Of a DNA stretch of 64,000 nt, positions 1 through 10,849 are shown piece by piece; the stretch's first letter is position 1; each line of letters starts with the position of its first letter. The stretch is from contig CP084615.1 of assembly GCA_025917655.1 (NCBI GenBank), forward strand, positions 1,984,001 through 2,048,000, written 5' to 3'. The position numbers and the translations under genes are program-made. Under the pieces are notes generated by a model, which was not told the origin of the DNA, searched no databases, and saw only the letters and a list, made by a program, of their open reading frames with translations. Origin of the DNA: Chlorella sorokiniana (taxonomy: Eukaryota > Chlorophyta > Trebouxiophyceae > Chlorellales > Chlorellaceae).

Positions 1-438
1 TCGCCCCCGGATCTGCCTGCAATGATGTTGAACGGGGACGCTGGCCATGCTCACGCCAAGAAAGCGGCGTGAGAGTGTCCGCGGAGGCAGTCGCATCCAT
101 GGTTTGCAACTAGTGCATTGTTCATCATTTGCAGTAGGTTACCCTCTCTTAAATTGTTTACCTGGACCAATCAACCTTTCATATTTTGCCAATCAAATTC
201 TAGGCATGTCGCAGAATTGTTTGGAGCTCCCAGGCACAAGGCGTGGTGCCCAAAAGATGCTGCTACAGTAAGCAAAGGAGCAGGTTGCGGAAGCTTTTGC
301 TACAGTATGTGCAGAGACAGAGCTGGAACGCATAAAACTAGTTGTTTGTTACAGCCAGGTGGATGGGGACTAGCATACGTGGAATGAGATGGAAAAGTGT
401 GCTGGGGGTAAGATAAACAACATGTAGGGACAGACCTG
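1..438. other. gene-free left edge
   Basis: This stretch lies downstream of the minus-strand channel gene that stops at 439. It is less GC-rich than the coding DNA. Short ORFs run across it, but none has a recognisable domain or a convincing splice-site context. I see no RNA gene or repeat. Confidence 0.5.
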
Positions 439-3400
439 CTAGGCAACCGAGGGGACTGGGTCCATGCCAGCCTGAGCAACGAAAATGACGATGACGGCGA
501 CGTTGAAGCCCACCTGCAGTTTCATGGCATAGAGCTGGGGTGTCGACGCCTCTTGAGCTGGCAACACACAGGCCCGTCCCCCAAACACACCACACACACC
601 ACCGCCAAGAAGCATGACGTCAACCACCCAACAACCATGCACCATCCGCAGCCAGATACCACTGCCTCCACCCACCAGCGTGCTCCAGAGGATGGTGCGG
701 TCGATGCGCAGGGCCACCGCCATCGCGTAGTCCTGGCTGCGCCGCATCTCCTCCCTCATCAGCCGCAGCTTGTACCAGTGCAACCGCAGCCAGCCGGGCT
801 GCGTTGGAGCCGCCACACCCCCTCCTACACCTGCAGCCCCGCTCCCACGCCCCTTCCTGCTAGGCAGCCCGCAGCACCCAGGCCGGGTGAGCCAGCCTGG
901 GAGGGCGTGTTTGGCGGCGCGCCATCCTCCTCGTCTGCTGCCGCAACGGGGCATGGCGCCTCTGAAACCCGCAGGCCGCCGTGACGAGGGCTGGACGCGT
1001 CGTCGCTGGGTGGCACGTCGCTGTCATCGTCGCCGCTGCTGCCCGCTGCATAGGCACCCATCCCTGCAAAGAAACAGCATGTCAACTCCACATGCACATT
1101 CCATACAATGCACGCGGTGCAATGAACCACACTCATGCCACAGCCACAAACTCAGCGCAACTGTCCACTCTTGGTATGAGCATGCAGCCCACCTGCTGCC
1201 AGCGGTGTAGCAGAGGGCTGTGCAGCCAGGCTGCCACCAACCACCGCTAGGCTGCTGCTGGGCGCGGGTGCAGGCCGGCTGCACTCCAAAGGAAGGGCAG
1301 GCAAGGCGGAGGGTGTGCCCTCTGCATGATCCAGCAGCTCTGCAGGGCCCATGAACCCCGCCTGCTGCTGCTGCTTGGCGGGCTGGCGCAGGCTCAGCCT
1401 GCCATCCCCGTCGGCAGGTGCCTGCTGCTGCCCCTCCAAGGCCGCCACCGCGGCAGACGCCGCAGCCACGCCCAGGCTGTGCGTGACGGACGCCCATCGC
1501 TGCGTGAACTGGCGCTGTGCCTGGCGCAGGCGGCGCCGCCGCTCGGCGGTGCGGTGCAGGTTGACCATCCAAAACACGACGATGCTGCAGATGCCAATGC
1601 CGCCCAAGATGCAGTACGAAACTGCACAGCACACAGTCAATCCTGATGCAGAGCTCACCGCGTTGACGGAGCAGCAGGAAGGGGATTGTTCTGGAGACCA
1701 CCCAACCACCCGGCCCGCACGCGCTCACCAATGATGAGCTGCTGCGTTGGCACCACGGTGTCGCTCGAAGGCAGTCCCACAGCAATCACAAACTGGAGGG
1801 CAGTCAGGCTCCTGCATGGGTGGCCAGGGGGGCTGAAGGGCGCGAATGAGCATGCGTCAAAGGGAACCTGAACCATCAAAAGGCAGGGGTTTGTGTGGTG
1901 GCAGTGTTTGACACCATCACGCACAGGAACAGCGTCACCACAATGCCGAGGCGCGTATCCAGGTGGCGCGGGTTCACCGAGAAAACCTGGGCATGATAGT
2001 GGTGGGAATGGGGGCATCCCAGCAACATCACCAGGGCAACGGGCCGATAGCTGCCGCTGCGTCAGGGCCAGCAGCGCGGCCCCTCCCCGCTTGCCCACCA
2101 GCAGCGCCAGGCATGTGTTGATGTACACAGGGAGGATGGCAATGATGATATAGTACAGCGAGATGCGTTGCACCTGGATGAAAATCTCCACGCCGTTCTG
2201 CAGTGAAGCAGGGGTGGAGGGGTGGGAATGGATGTGTAGGTGTGTGTGTGTGGCGGGGGCGGGGGCCGGGGGCGGGGGGGGGGGGGGGGCGCGGGGGGGG
2301 ATGGGGGGCGGGGGGGGACGCCGGGGGCAGCGACGCGGATGGTAGAAGACAGCACCCAATCCATCACAAGGCATGGGTGTTCAAGGCGGTCAGGTTCCGG
2401 ACAAGGCCCCACCTGCCACAGCAAGCCTTGGAAGGCGGGCTGACTGGGATCGGCCGGGTTGAGGGGCCAGGGGTCGCCTGGGGCACTGTAGGTGCTGCCT
2501 GCTACAACGGCACAGGTGGGCGGTTGCTTGAGACCCTGAACTCCCTCTGCAAATCACCGACGCATTGCAAGCGGTTTCAAACCGACAACTGGCAGACAGC
2601 GGCATCCCACCTGACTGCACCAGGTCCTGCTGAGACAGGTTGAACGTGCGCATTGTCATCCCCTTGATTGTCCATCCACTCAGCTCATCCCCGGTCGCTG
2701 GTGAGTAGAGCTGGGTGCCCGCGGCTGCATAGCCAACGCTAAGGTAAGGCGTTGGTCCATGTGCACGCGGTCTGTTCCATGCATGCGAAACAAACCATCA
2801 ACCCTGCCGCTCACCGCTGGGAACAATGTTGACGGGGGACTCTGGGTACTTGTTACCGTACTGCAGCTGCACGCTGAGGTACTGCGTGTCAAACGGGAAT
2901 GCATTGAACGACATGGGCGTGTACATCTCAGCCTGCAGACAGCAACAAGGGAGTCGAACTGTAAGCACTTCCCAAGGACCAGATGAGCCAGCCATGAGCC
3001 ACGGCGCACCTGGATGTGCTGCCACCAGGCCACCGCATCGCCCTCCCCAGCCGGACGCCATAGCGCACAACCCGGTCCTGGCTGAACCCCACCACGTTTA
3101 TGAACTCAAAGTGGGGCAGCCACACAGCGTCGCAGCACAGGTTTGTGGCGTTGGGGTTGCGGTCCCTGCGTGGCAGCCACAGCAGCGGCATCAAGGGCCC
3201 TGCCTCTGCAGCAGCGGCAGCGAGGTTTACACATATCATCGCAACAGTACTGAGGCCGTCCTGCCAGCTCACCACGCATAGATGGTGGTGCAGGGGTAGG
3301 CGCAGCCGTTGCCGTTGTTGTACGAGGGGTCAGTCAGGGCAGCCTGGGTGGAGGCGTTGACCGCAGCAGCTGCGCGGGCGTCACGCCATGTCAGCTGCAT

Positions 3401-3711
3401 GTACAGCACCACCTGCAGGGCAACGGCAAGCCAAAGCACAGAGGCCGGAGTTGGCAGGCAGGCATGGAACAGCAACGGTGAAAGCACCCCCTGCCAATTA
3501 CAAACGGGTCGACCCACGTTGAACTTGTACGCAGCATCGTCCACCGATATAAGATGATCCACGATGGCAGATACATAAACGTCAACACCCCGACTGGAGG
3601 CGTGTTTCTGCCTAGGAAGGGCGTCAGCTGCTGCCCCGCCACGCCGCTGTCGCTGCTGAGCAACAGCAAGGTCAGGAGGGCGGGCACCCACGCTGGAGCT
3701 GCCACCCTCAT
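439..3711 (-). CDS. pentameric ligand-gated ion channel, copy A (frame interrupted in exon 1)
   Basis: Tandem paralogue of the channel at 4191-7517 with the same exon order. It has an ATG and hydrophobic signal peptide at 3711. The extracellular beta-sandwich carries the loop segment LPHFEFINVVG and the Pro-loop FPFDTQYL. M1 (YYIIIAILPVYINTCLALL), M2, M3 and M4 follow, with stop TAG at 439-441. The family forms pentameric plasma-membrane or endomembrane channels gated by small ligands or protons. The Pro-loop motif is present but the two cysteines of animal Cys-loop receptors are not, as in bacterial GLIC and ELIC. In exon 1, near 3592, the copy has one base fewer than its neighbour, so the frame shifts after the segment NTPPVG. 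With the homopolymer problem seen elsewhere this may be an assembly error rather than a pseudogene. The exon 3 frame is also one base short, as in copy B. Confidence 0.75.
2236..2333. repeat. G-rich low-complexity tract in channel copy A intron
   Basis: A long plus-strand run of G with scattered C, T and A follows a short GT repeat. It lies in the intron just upstream (on the minus strand) of the M1 exon, where it forms a C-rich pyrimidine tract before the acceptor. The counterpart in copy B, at about 5993-6051, is shorter, so the tract length is unstable. Confidence 0.8.
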
Positions 3712-4190
3712 GCTAAATCATTTCCGAAGCTCTAACAGCAAGGGAACCCAAGCCACAAGGAGGAGGCTGGAGCAGAGTTCAGCTCCCTTGCGGGGGGCTT
3801 GCACCCGGGGTTTGCGGAGATCCACTTTTTCCTAGTGTTATAACGAGGCACAACGTCATGCACGGCGAAACTTTGTCCACACAGACGAAATCAGCTATGG
3901 TCTGCAGCCGAGAGAGCCGAGATGAATGTAGCAACCATGAAACAGAATCCGCCTATACACATTTGGGTCCCAATGGACTGACGGAGCCCTGACGATCCCT
4001 GGGATCTTTGCGTGCCTGGCGCCATCTCGCCAGCCAGCCGTGCATCCAAGTGCATCTTGAAAATGAGGGCATGCAAGCTTGCTGAGGACGCAGTAGAAGC
4101 ACAGTAGATGCACACGGACATGATATTTGTAATGATGAGTATAGATATAGCATATGTTGTCAAGTGCAGCCTGCGGTACAAGACAACAGG
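3712..4190. other. spacer between the two channel genes
   Basis: It holds the 5' flank of copy A and the 3' flank of copy B. It is AT-richer around 4118-4160. I see no further gene. Confidence 0.5.
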
Positions 4191-7100
4191 TCAGGCAACT
4201 AAAGGCTCAGCATCCATGCCAGCCTGGGAAGCAAAAATGGCGATGACGGCGACGTTGAAGCCCACCTGCAGAGACATGGCTCAGGGCCGGGGTGTCGACG
4301 CCTGACGAGCTGGCAAACACAGGCCCGCCCCCTTAACATACCAGTTCACCACCGCCAAGAAGCATGACGTCAACCACCCAACAACCATGCACCATCCGCG
4401 GCCAGATACCAATGCCTCCACCCACCAGCGTGCTCCAGAGGATGGTGCGGTCGATGCGCAGGGCCACCGCCATCGCGTAGTCCTGGCTGCGCCGCATCTC
4501 CTCCCTCATCAGCCGCAGCTTGTACCAGTGCAACCGCAGCCAGCCGGGCTGCGTTGGAGCCGCCACACCCCCTCCTACACCTGCAGCCCCGCTCCCACGC
4601 CCCTTCCTGCTAGGCAGCCCGCAGCACCCAGGCCGGGTGAGCCAGCCTGGGAGGGCGTGTTTGGCGGCGCCATCCTCCTCGTCTGCCGCCGCAACGGGGC
4701 ATGGCGCCTCTGAAACCCGCAGGCCGCCGTGACGAGGGCTGGACGCGTCGTCGCTGGGTGGCACGTCGCTGTCATCGTCGCCGCTGCTGCCTGCTGCACA
4801 GACACCCATCCCTGCAAAGAAACAGAATGTCAACTCCACATGCACATGCCATACAATGAACGTGGTGCAATGAACCACACTCATGCCACCGCCACAAATG
4901 CAGCGCCACTGTCCACTCTTGGTATGAGCATGCAGCCCACCTGCTGCCAGCGGTGTAGCAGAGGGCTGTGCAGCCAGGCTGCCACCAACCACCGCTAGGC
5001 TGCTGCTGGGCGCGGGTGCAGGCCGGCTGCACTCCAAAGGAAGGGCAGGCAAGGCGGAGGGTGTGCCCTCTGCATGATCCAGCAGCTCTGCAGGGCCCAT
5101 GAACCCCGCCTGCTGCTGCTGCTTGGCGGGCTGGCGCAGGCTCAGCCTGCCATCCCCGTCGGCAGGTGCCTGCTGCTGCCCCTCCAAGGCCGCCACCGCG
5201 GCAGACGCCGCAGCCACGCCCAGGCTGTGCGTGACGGACGCCCATCGCTGCGTGAACTGGCGCTGTGCCTGGCGCAGGCGGCGCCGCCGCTCGGCGGTGC
5301 GGTGCAGGTTGACCATCCAAAACACGACGATGCTGCAGATGCCAATGCCGCCCAAGATGCAGTACGAAACTGCACAGCACACAGGCAATCCTGATGTAGA
5401 GCTCACCGTGTTGACGGAGCAGCAGGAAGGGGATTGTTCTGCAGACCACCCAACCACCCGGCCCGCACGCGCTCACCAATGATGAGCTGCTGCGTTGGCA
5501 CCACGGTGTCGCTCGAAGGCAGTCCCGCAGCAATCACAAACTGGAGGGCAGTCAGGCTCCTGCATGGGTGGCCAGGCGGGGCTGAAGGGCGCGAGTGAGC
5601 ATGCGTCAAAGGGAACCTGAACCATCAAAAGGCAAGGGGTTGTGTGGTGGCAGTGTTTGACACCATCACGCACAGGAACAGCGTCACCACAATGCCGAGG
5701 CGCGTATCCAGGTGGCGCGGGTTCACCGAGAAAACCTGGGCATGATAGTGGTGGGAATGGGGGCATCCCAGCAACATCACCAGGGCGACGGGCCGATAGC
5801 TGCCGCTGCGCCAGGGCCAGCAGCGCGGCCCCTCCCGCTTGCCCACCAGCAGCGCCAGGCATGTGTTGATGTACACAGGGAGGATGGCAATGATGATATA
5901 GTACAGCGAGATGCGTTGCACCTGGATGAAAATCTCCACGCCGTTCTGCAGTGAAGCAGGGGTGGAGGGGTGGGAATGGATGTGTAGGTGTGTGTGTGTG
6001 GCGGGGGCGGGGGCGGGGGGGGGGGCGCGCGGTGGGGGGAATGGGGGCGCCGGGGGCAGCGACGCGGATGGTAGAAGACAGCACCCAATCCATCACAAGG
6101 CATGGGTGTTCAAGGCGGTCAGGTTCCGGCCAAGGCCCCACCTGCCACAGCATGCCTTGGAAAGCGGGCTGGCTGGGATCTGCCGGATGGAGTGGCCACG
6201 GGTCGCCTGGGGCACTGTAGGTGCTGCCTGCTACAGCGACGCAGGTGGGTGGTTGGGTGAGACCCTGATTTCCCTCCGCGAATCACCAAAGCATTGCAAG
6301 CGGTTTCAACCCGGCGGCTGGCATGCGGTGGCTCACCACCTGACTGCACCAGGTCCTGCTGAGACAGGTTGAGCGTGCGCATTGTCAGCCCCTTGACTGT
6401 CCACCCACTCAGCTGATCCCCACTGGCAGGGATGTAGAGCTGGGTGCCTGTGGCTGCAGGTAACAAGCAGGGCAGCGGTCACAGTACAGCAGCCTGTGGC
6501 AGCACTGCAACAAGTGCCCATTAAGGCCCTCTTAGGCCTCCGTGAAAGATGACTATTTGTAAAATTAGTTCAGTCACATTGCCTGCGGTTATTTGCTCCT
6601 TGGCACCAGCTCACCGCTGGGAACAATGTTGATGGGGGATTCTGGGTACTTGTTACCGTACTGCAGCTGCACGCTGAGGTACTGCGTGTCAAAAGGGAAT
6701 GCATTGAACGACATGGGCGTGTACATCTCAGCCTGCAGACGGCAAAAGGGAGTCGAACTGTAAGCACTTCCCAAGGACCAGATGAGCCAGCCATGGGCCA
6801 CGGCGCACCTGGATGTGCTGCCACCAGGCCACCGCATCGCCCTCCCTAGCTGGACGCCATAGCGCACAACCCGGTCCTGGCTGAACCCCACCACGTTTAT
6901 GAACTCAAAGTGGGGCAGCCACACAGCGTCGCAGCACAGGTTTGTGGCGTTGGGGTTGCGGTCCCTGCGTGGCAGCCACAGCAGCGGCATCAAGGGCCCT
7001 ACCTCTGCAGCAGCGGCAGCAAGGTTTACACATATCACAGCAAACAGGAAGAGGCTGCCCCACACACTCACCAGGCATAAATGGTGGTGCAGGGGTAGGC

Positions 7101-7517
7101 GCAGCCGTTGCCGTTGTTGTAGGAAGGGTCAGTCAGGGCAGCCTGGGTGGAGGCGTTGACCGCAGCAGCTGCGCGGGCGTCACGCCATGTCAGCTGGATG
7201 TACAGCACCACCTGCAGGGCAACGGCAAGCCAAAGCACAGAGGCCGGAGTTGGCAGGCAGGCATGGAACAGCAACGGTGAAAGCACCCCCTGCCAATTAC
7301 AAACGGGTCGACCCACGTTGAACTTGTACGCAGCATCATCCACCGAAATAAGATGATCCACGATGGCAGATACATAAACGTCAACGCCCCCGACTGGAGG
7401 CGTGTTTCTGCCTAGGAAGGGCGTCAGCTGCTGCCCCGTCACGCCGCCGCCGCCGCCGCTGCTGAGCAGCAACAAGGCGAGCAGCGCGGGCGCCCACGCT
7501 GGAGCTGCTGCCCTCAT
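4191..7517 (-). CDS. pentameric ligand-gated ion channel, copy B (Pro-loop type)
   Basis: Exons read on the minus strand: 7517-7317, 7211-7072, 6964-6809, 6732-6615, 6453-6340, 6227-6142, an M1 exon from 5945, then M2, M3 and M4 exons and a last exon 4265-4191. The protein starts with a signal peptide (MRAAAPAWAPALLALLLL). Its extracellular domain carries NLCCDAVWLPHFEF and FPFDTQYL. M2 assembles across a junction as RLGIVVTLFLSLTALQFV; with R at 0' it has Thr6', Leu9' and Thr12', the usual pore-facing set. M3 is followed by a long basic cytoplasmic loop (NLHRTAERRRRLRQ). M4 reads ALRIDRTILWSTL then VGFNVAVIAIF. The Cys-loop cysteines are replaced (Thr and Leu). Selectivity and ligand cannot be told. 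Exon 3 needs one extra base between RYGV and GDAVAWW to hold frame; copy A shows the same. The family call is firm, the exact exon ends less so. Confidence 0.85.
5993..6051. repeat. G-rich low-complexity tract in channel copy B intron
   Basis: Shorter counterpart of the tract at 2236-2333, in the same intron position upstream of the M1 exon. It contains a GT dinucleotide run, then G runs broken by single C. Confidence 0.8.
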
Positions 7518-8574
7518 CACGGGTGTTGGTGAAAGGACGCTAACGGGGCTTCAATAGGCTCCGGTAGCGAGGTGCTGGGCCACGGAGAGAGACGGGGCCG
7601 TCGTCATGAGCCGTTGAAAGCGGACATTCGACCAAATACGCTCCGATTCATGTTTAGCTGCCGCTCAAGAGCAAAGGCAAGCGAACGCCCTCGATGGGAG
7701 TGCGAGGACGCAATGCGGGGTTGTGGGTATCTCGCAGTGCTGCCGAACACCGCTGTATTAGAAGCAGTAAGATCCTGCCAGAGTTGCCCCGCAGGGGGAA
7801 GGGGGTAGACTGGGCTACCTTCCAAAACAGCAGGAGTCGAGCGGTGATGGAAGCAGCGTGAAGCCAGCGTGCCTGGCTACTGGTGGTGGTCGCCCTTACA
7901 TAGTAAAGCACCTGCTGGTGAAAGCTCTGTGAACTGCTGATTTGGCTCTAACGAAAGCATGAGGAGCCACCAACAGCAGGTGCTCAGCTCCCGGTCAAGC
8001 CTGTCTAGTCCTGTCCGCTTGGCCAGCTTCCCGCCCCATGTTCAAGCTCCCACATACAGGGCCAAGCAGACCCAACATGGAGGTGCTGTTGCACAAGCAC
8101 CGCAATAATTTCAAGGTTGTTGTTGAAAAGACAACATGTAGTCAAAGCTAATGGCACAGGCACCAAGCTCTGACATTGTCAGGTAAGCAGGTGGGAGCCA
8201 GGAGGCAGCAGCTGCTGTCCAGCGGTTGCAGCGCAGTGAGAACAAACTGCATGCTGGTTCACAAAGACAGCAGGCATAGAACTGGAGAGTGGTAGAACAC
8301 GGCCAGGCTGCCGGCAGCCCGCAGGTCAGGGCGAGCTGGGCGGCAGCTGCCGCAAAGAATGGAGGCTGCCTTGCTGGGAGGTACATAGAGTACAAGCTGG
8401 AGGCGGTGTGTAGTGAGGGAGGCCGTGGCGTGGCTGCCCAGCCTGGAACAGGACAGCGGCGGGCGCCACCGGCGTGCTAATCGAAGTCTGGGTGCAGCAG
8501 CTCGGGGTGCGTGGAGCTCGTTGCCTGCGGCCAGCAGCAGCAAGCACGGGCTTGTAGAGCAGGGCAGCCAAGGT
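7518..8574. other. gene-free stretch between channel copy B and RbcX
   Basis: It holds the promoter side of channel copy B and the 3' flank of the RbcX gene. Several short ORFs cross it in all frames without domains, signal peptides or consistent splice sites. I see no gene. Confidence 0.45.
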
Positions 8575-9942
8575 TCACGGCGTTGCGCCTTCAGCAACAG
8601 CAACGTCGTGGAGACCGTCAGCCAGGCAGCCTTTGCTGGCGCCCTGTTCTCAGGCGGGCAACCCTTGTGGGCCCACCTGTGCAGGGTCCACCACCGGCAG
8701 GTCCGCCAGCGTGAAGGAGGAGGCCACTGTCTCCCGCATCAGGATGGCATTCTCCTCAGACACCTGGGCCAGGGCAAGCGGGTGGGCATGTGTAGGGGTG
8801 GGGAGCGGGGCCCACAGCAGCCACCCAGGCCTCCCGCCAACCGCGCGGCAGCAGGCGTGTGCCCCAGGCCTGCTGCCGCCCCCTGGGATCGCACCTGCTT
8901 CAACTCTTCAATCCACTCCTTGGCTATCTGGCTGCGGATCTCCATGATGCGCTGCAGCAACCAGGCAGGCAGGCAGACTTCAGGAGAGCAGGCGGTGGCG
9001 GCTAGGCCATGGAGTTGCGCAGCCAGAGTATGTGCAGGGCATGGGCATGAGCGTGCAAAGACCTGCGCACGATTCAACGACAGCAGGGCAAGCTGAGGCG
9101 AGACCTGTGCTATGTTGCGGGGGTCCACTCCGAGCGGCGACGACTTGGCAAACATTTTGTCGCGGCCTGCACCCACTCAATACCGTGGGGTGGGGCGGTT
9201 GGCAGCATACGAATGCGCAGCCACGACATTGCAGCGATGCAGCACGCGGGCATGCATTCTCCCAGGTGGACCTCACCATAAAAATCCCAGCGAGTCTCCT
9301 CGATCGGCATGCTAAGCAGCTTGCGCAGGAAGTTTTCGCCGCTCACGTCGTCCCAGCTGCCCTCCTGCGCAGGTAGGCGGCGGGCAGAACTGGTAAGTGA
9401 GCAACCAAACCAGGCAGCAGGCGACAGCTGCATACATGTGCGGTCACAGCGGCATTGATACAAGCGGCGGCAGGGCGCCACCAGCGAGTGATGTGAGGTG
9501 GAAGCCGGCGCGTTGCATGCGCCGCCCTGAGATTCTGCGCACCCTGGGGATCGGGTTCTCCGTCATGTAGTATTCCAGCCATTGCATGAGCGTGGGGTTG
9601 AGCTCCATGAAGTAGAAGATGAGGGTCTTTGCAGCGCGCTCCGTCAGCAGCCCCATCAGCAGGTCTCGGTTAGCCACGCGCAGCGGCGTGTCGCTTGGAC
9701 TGCATGTGCCAGCAGAAACAGTTTGCTGTGATTGGCAGCGGGAGCCAGTGAAGCAAACAGCAGATACAAGGGTGGAATGCAGACCCCCTCCGCATCCCTA
9801 AGGCAGCCAAAAACAACGCTTGCTGGGCCGCTGACCCTGCAGGGCGGAGGCGGCGGGGGGCGCTGGCTTTGTGAGCTTTGCGCCTCTCCTTGATAGCTGC
9901 TGCTGCGTTGCCTGTCGCCCGGCCGCCGCTTGCTGCTGCCAT
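8575..9942 (-). CDS. RbcX: RbcX-like Rubisco assembly chaperone
   Basis: RbcX dimers are plastid chaperones that clamp the C-terminal tail of the Rubisco large subunit during L8 assembly. Exons: 9942 to about 9827, then from about 9711 to 9543, 9364-9277, 9166-9105, 8951-8895, 8763-8677 and 8643-8575, all GT-AG with matching phases. The protein is about 210 residues. A basic Ala-rich leader (about 36 residues, suited to plastid import) precedes the helical core, with VANRDLLMGLLTERAAKTL, ELNPTLMQWLEYYMTENP, ENFLRKLLSM and NIAQRIMEIRSQIAKEWIEE in order. That order and spacing match eukaryotic RbcX. A C-terminal extension of about 40 residues follows the core. The start is the first ATG in frame; a longer leader on an upstream exon is possible. 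Confidence 0.75.
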
Positions 9943-10489
9943 CGTCGCTGCCTCGCCGAAAACTGGCACCGCTGCTCACCACCTTGCCGCAGGCACCAGG
10001 CCTCGCTGTTGGTCTGCAAAGTGCAGTAGAGGATTGCATCGAAACGCAAATTGCAATTGGCCGCTGTAGGCTCTCCTGCCAAGCTCAGGACTGGTGACGC
10101 CCTGTAGGAGGCTTCTGTTTAGGGTGCCAAACAATTGATTGTGCAGTGAAAAGGTGGCGTCAGCATGTCGGGCAGCAGATCTTAGCAGGCGCTGCCGTGA
10201 TAGGCGCGAATGCATGGGCAGCGAGGGCAGGGACTGTGTAGTGACGGCGGCAGCTTCACCCACCGCCACATGATGCCCAAGCAGAATCCTGTTGCACGCT
10301 CATTTGTTGTAGCTGAAAGAATCACGAATGCCTTTTTGGAACGGGAATGCCAGACTGTGTGCGCCGCCTTTTGAGGGTCTCTTGAGTGAGCAGGCAGCTG
10401 GTCGCCGGGCAGCGGACGCGGCAGCGTACGCTGCTCGTTTCAGACAGCTTTCTTGGGTAGCCTGCTGATGTGCACTTGCGCCGCAGCAT
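9943..10489. other. intergenic, RbcX 5' side
   Basis: It lies between the RbcX start and the stop of the next minus-strand gene. I found no supported coding exon, although an out-of-frame transit-peptide-like ORF (about 10039-9950, minus) could be an extra leader exon of RbcX. Confidence 0.4.
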
Positions 10490-10849
10490 TTACTCCCGCG
10501 TGTAATCAACCTGAACTCTGTCCTTCACCAGTTTCACTGCTGGACCCAGCACGGTGCTGGACGTGCGAGTGTGCGCCTCGGGGTTGCTTGGCGCCAGTTC
10601 GGCGGCAGTGGATGTGGCTGTGCCGAGAGAATCCTTGGTGCCTGCACACCCGGAGGAATGCCAATCAGGAGATAACACGCTGGCAGCCAGTCCAGCGCAG
10701 CGCTGCACTCAGCAGTAGCCACCTTCCTCCTCCTCCAGCTGGTGCATCCCCTTCTCCGCCACGGCATTCGCTCGCTCCGCCAGCCTGCGCAGCTCGTCAG
10801 AGCCGGCGCTGCTGAACTCCTCCTTGCCCTGCCTGCTCGGATCGGCCAT
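10490..10849 (-). CDS. small helical protein, local family member 1
   Basis: Two exons, 10849-10723 and 10641-10490, encode a 92-residue protein. Exon 1 carries the shared helix ELRRLAERANAVAEKGMHQL and ends with a phase 1 GT donor after a run of four Glu. Exon 2 is Ser/Thr-rich and ends VKDRVQVDYTRE. There is no signal peptide or membrane segment. The exon 1 helix resembles those of the genes starting at 12364 and 14081, and all three have a phase 1 first intron at the same place. I do not recognise a named family. The function is unknown; a coiled or dimerising helix is the only structural hint. Confidence 0.6.

Larger units (their letters stand above)
439..7517. repeat. tandem duplication of a whole channel gene (unit about 3.75 kb)
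   Basis: Copies at 439-3711 and 4191-7517 lie in the same orientation, offset by 3.75 kb at the 3' end and 3.81 kb at the 5' end. From about 600 to 2200 versus 4350 to 5950 they are nearly identical, introns included. The intron around 2640-2820 versus 6380-6600 and the extreme C-terminal exon have clearly diverged. This patchwork suggests a fairly young duplication, or repeated gene conversion over part of the unit. Confidence 0.9.

Noticed and set aside
2236-2333. G-quadruplex regulatory element
   Set aside because: G runs are present, but they are intronic, length-variable between the copies, and serve as the C-rich acceptor tract on the coding strand.
439-7517. Bacterial contamination as the source of the channel genes
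   Set aside because: Both copies have many spliceosomal introns of the same type as their neighbours, and they are embedded among algal genes.
8413-9096. Plus-strand ORF of 227 codons opposite RbcX
   Set aside because: It is antisense to conserved RbcX exons and has no domain; GC-rich DNA gives such ORFs freely.
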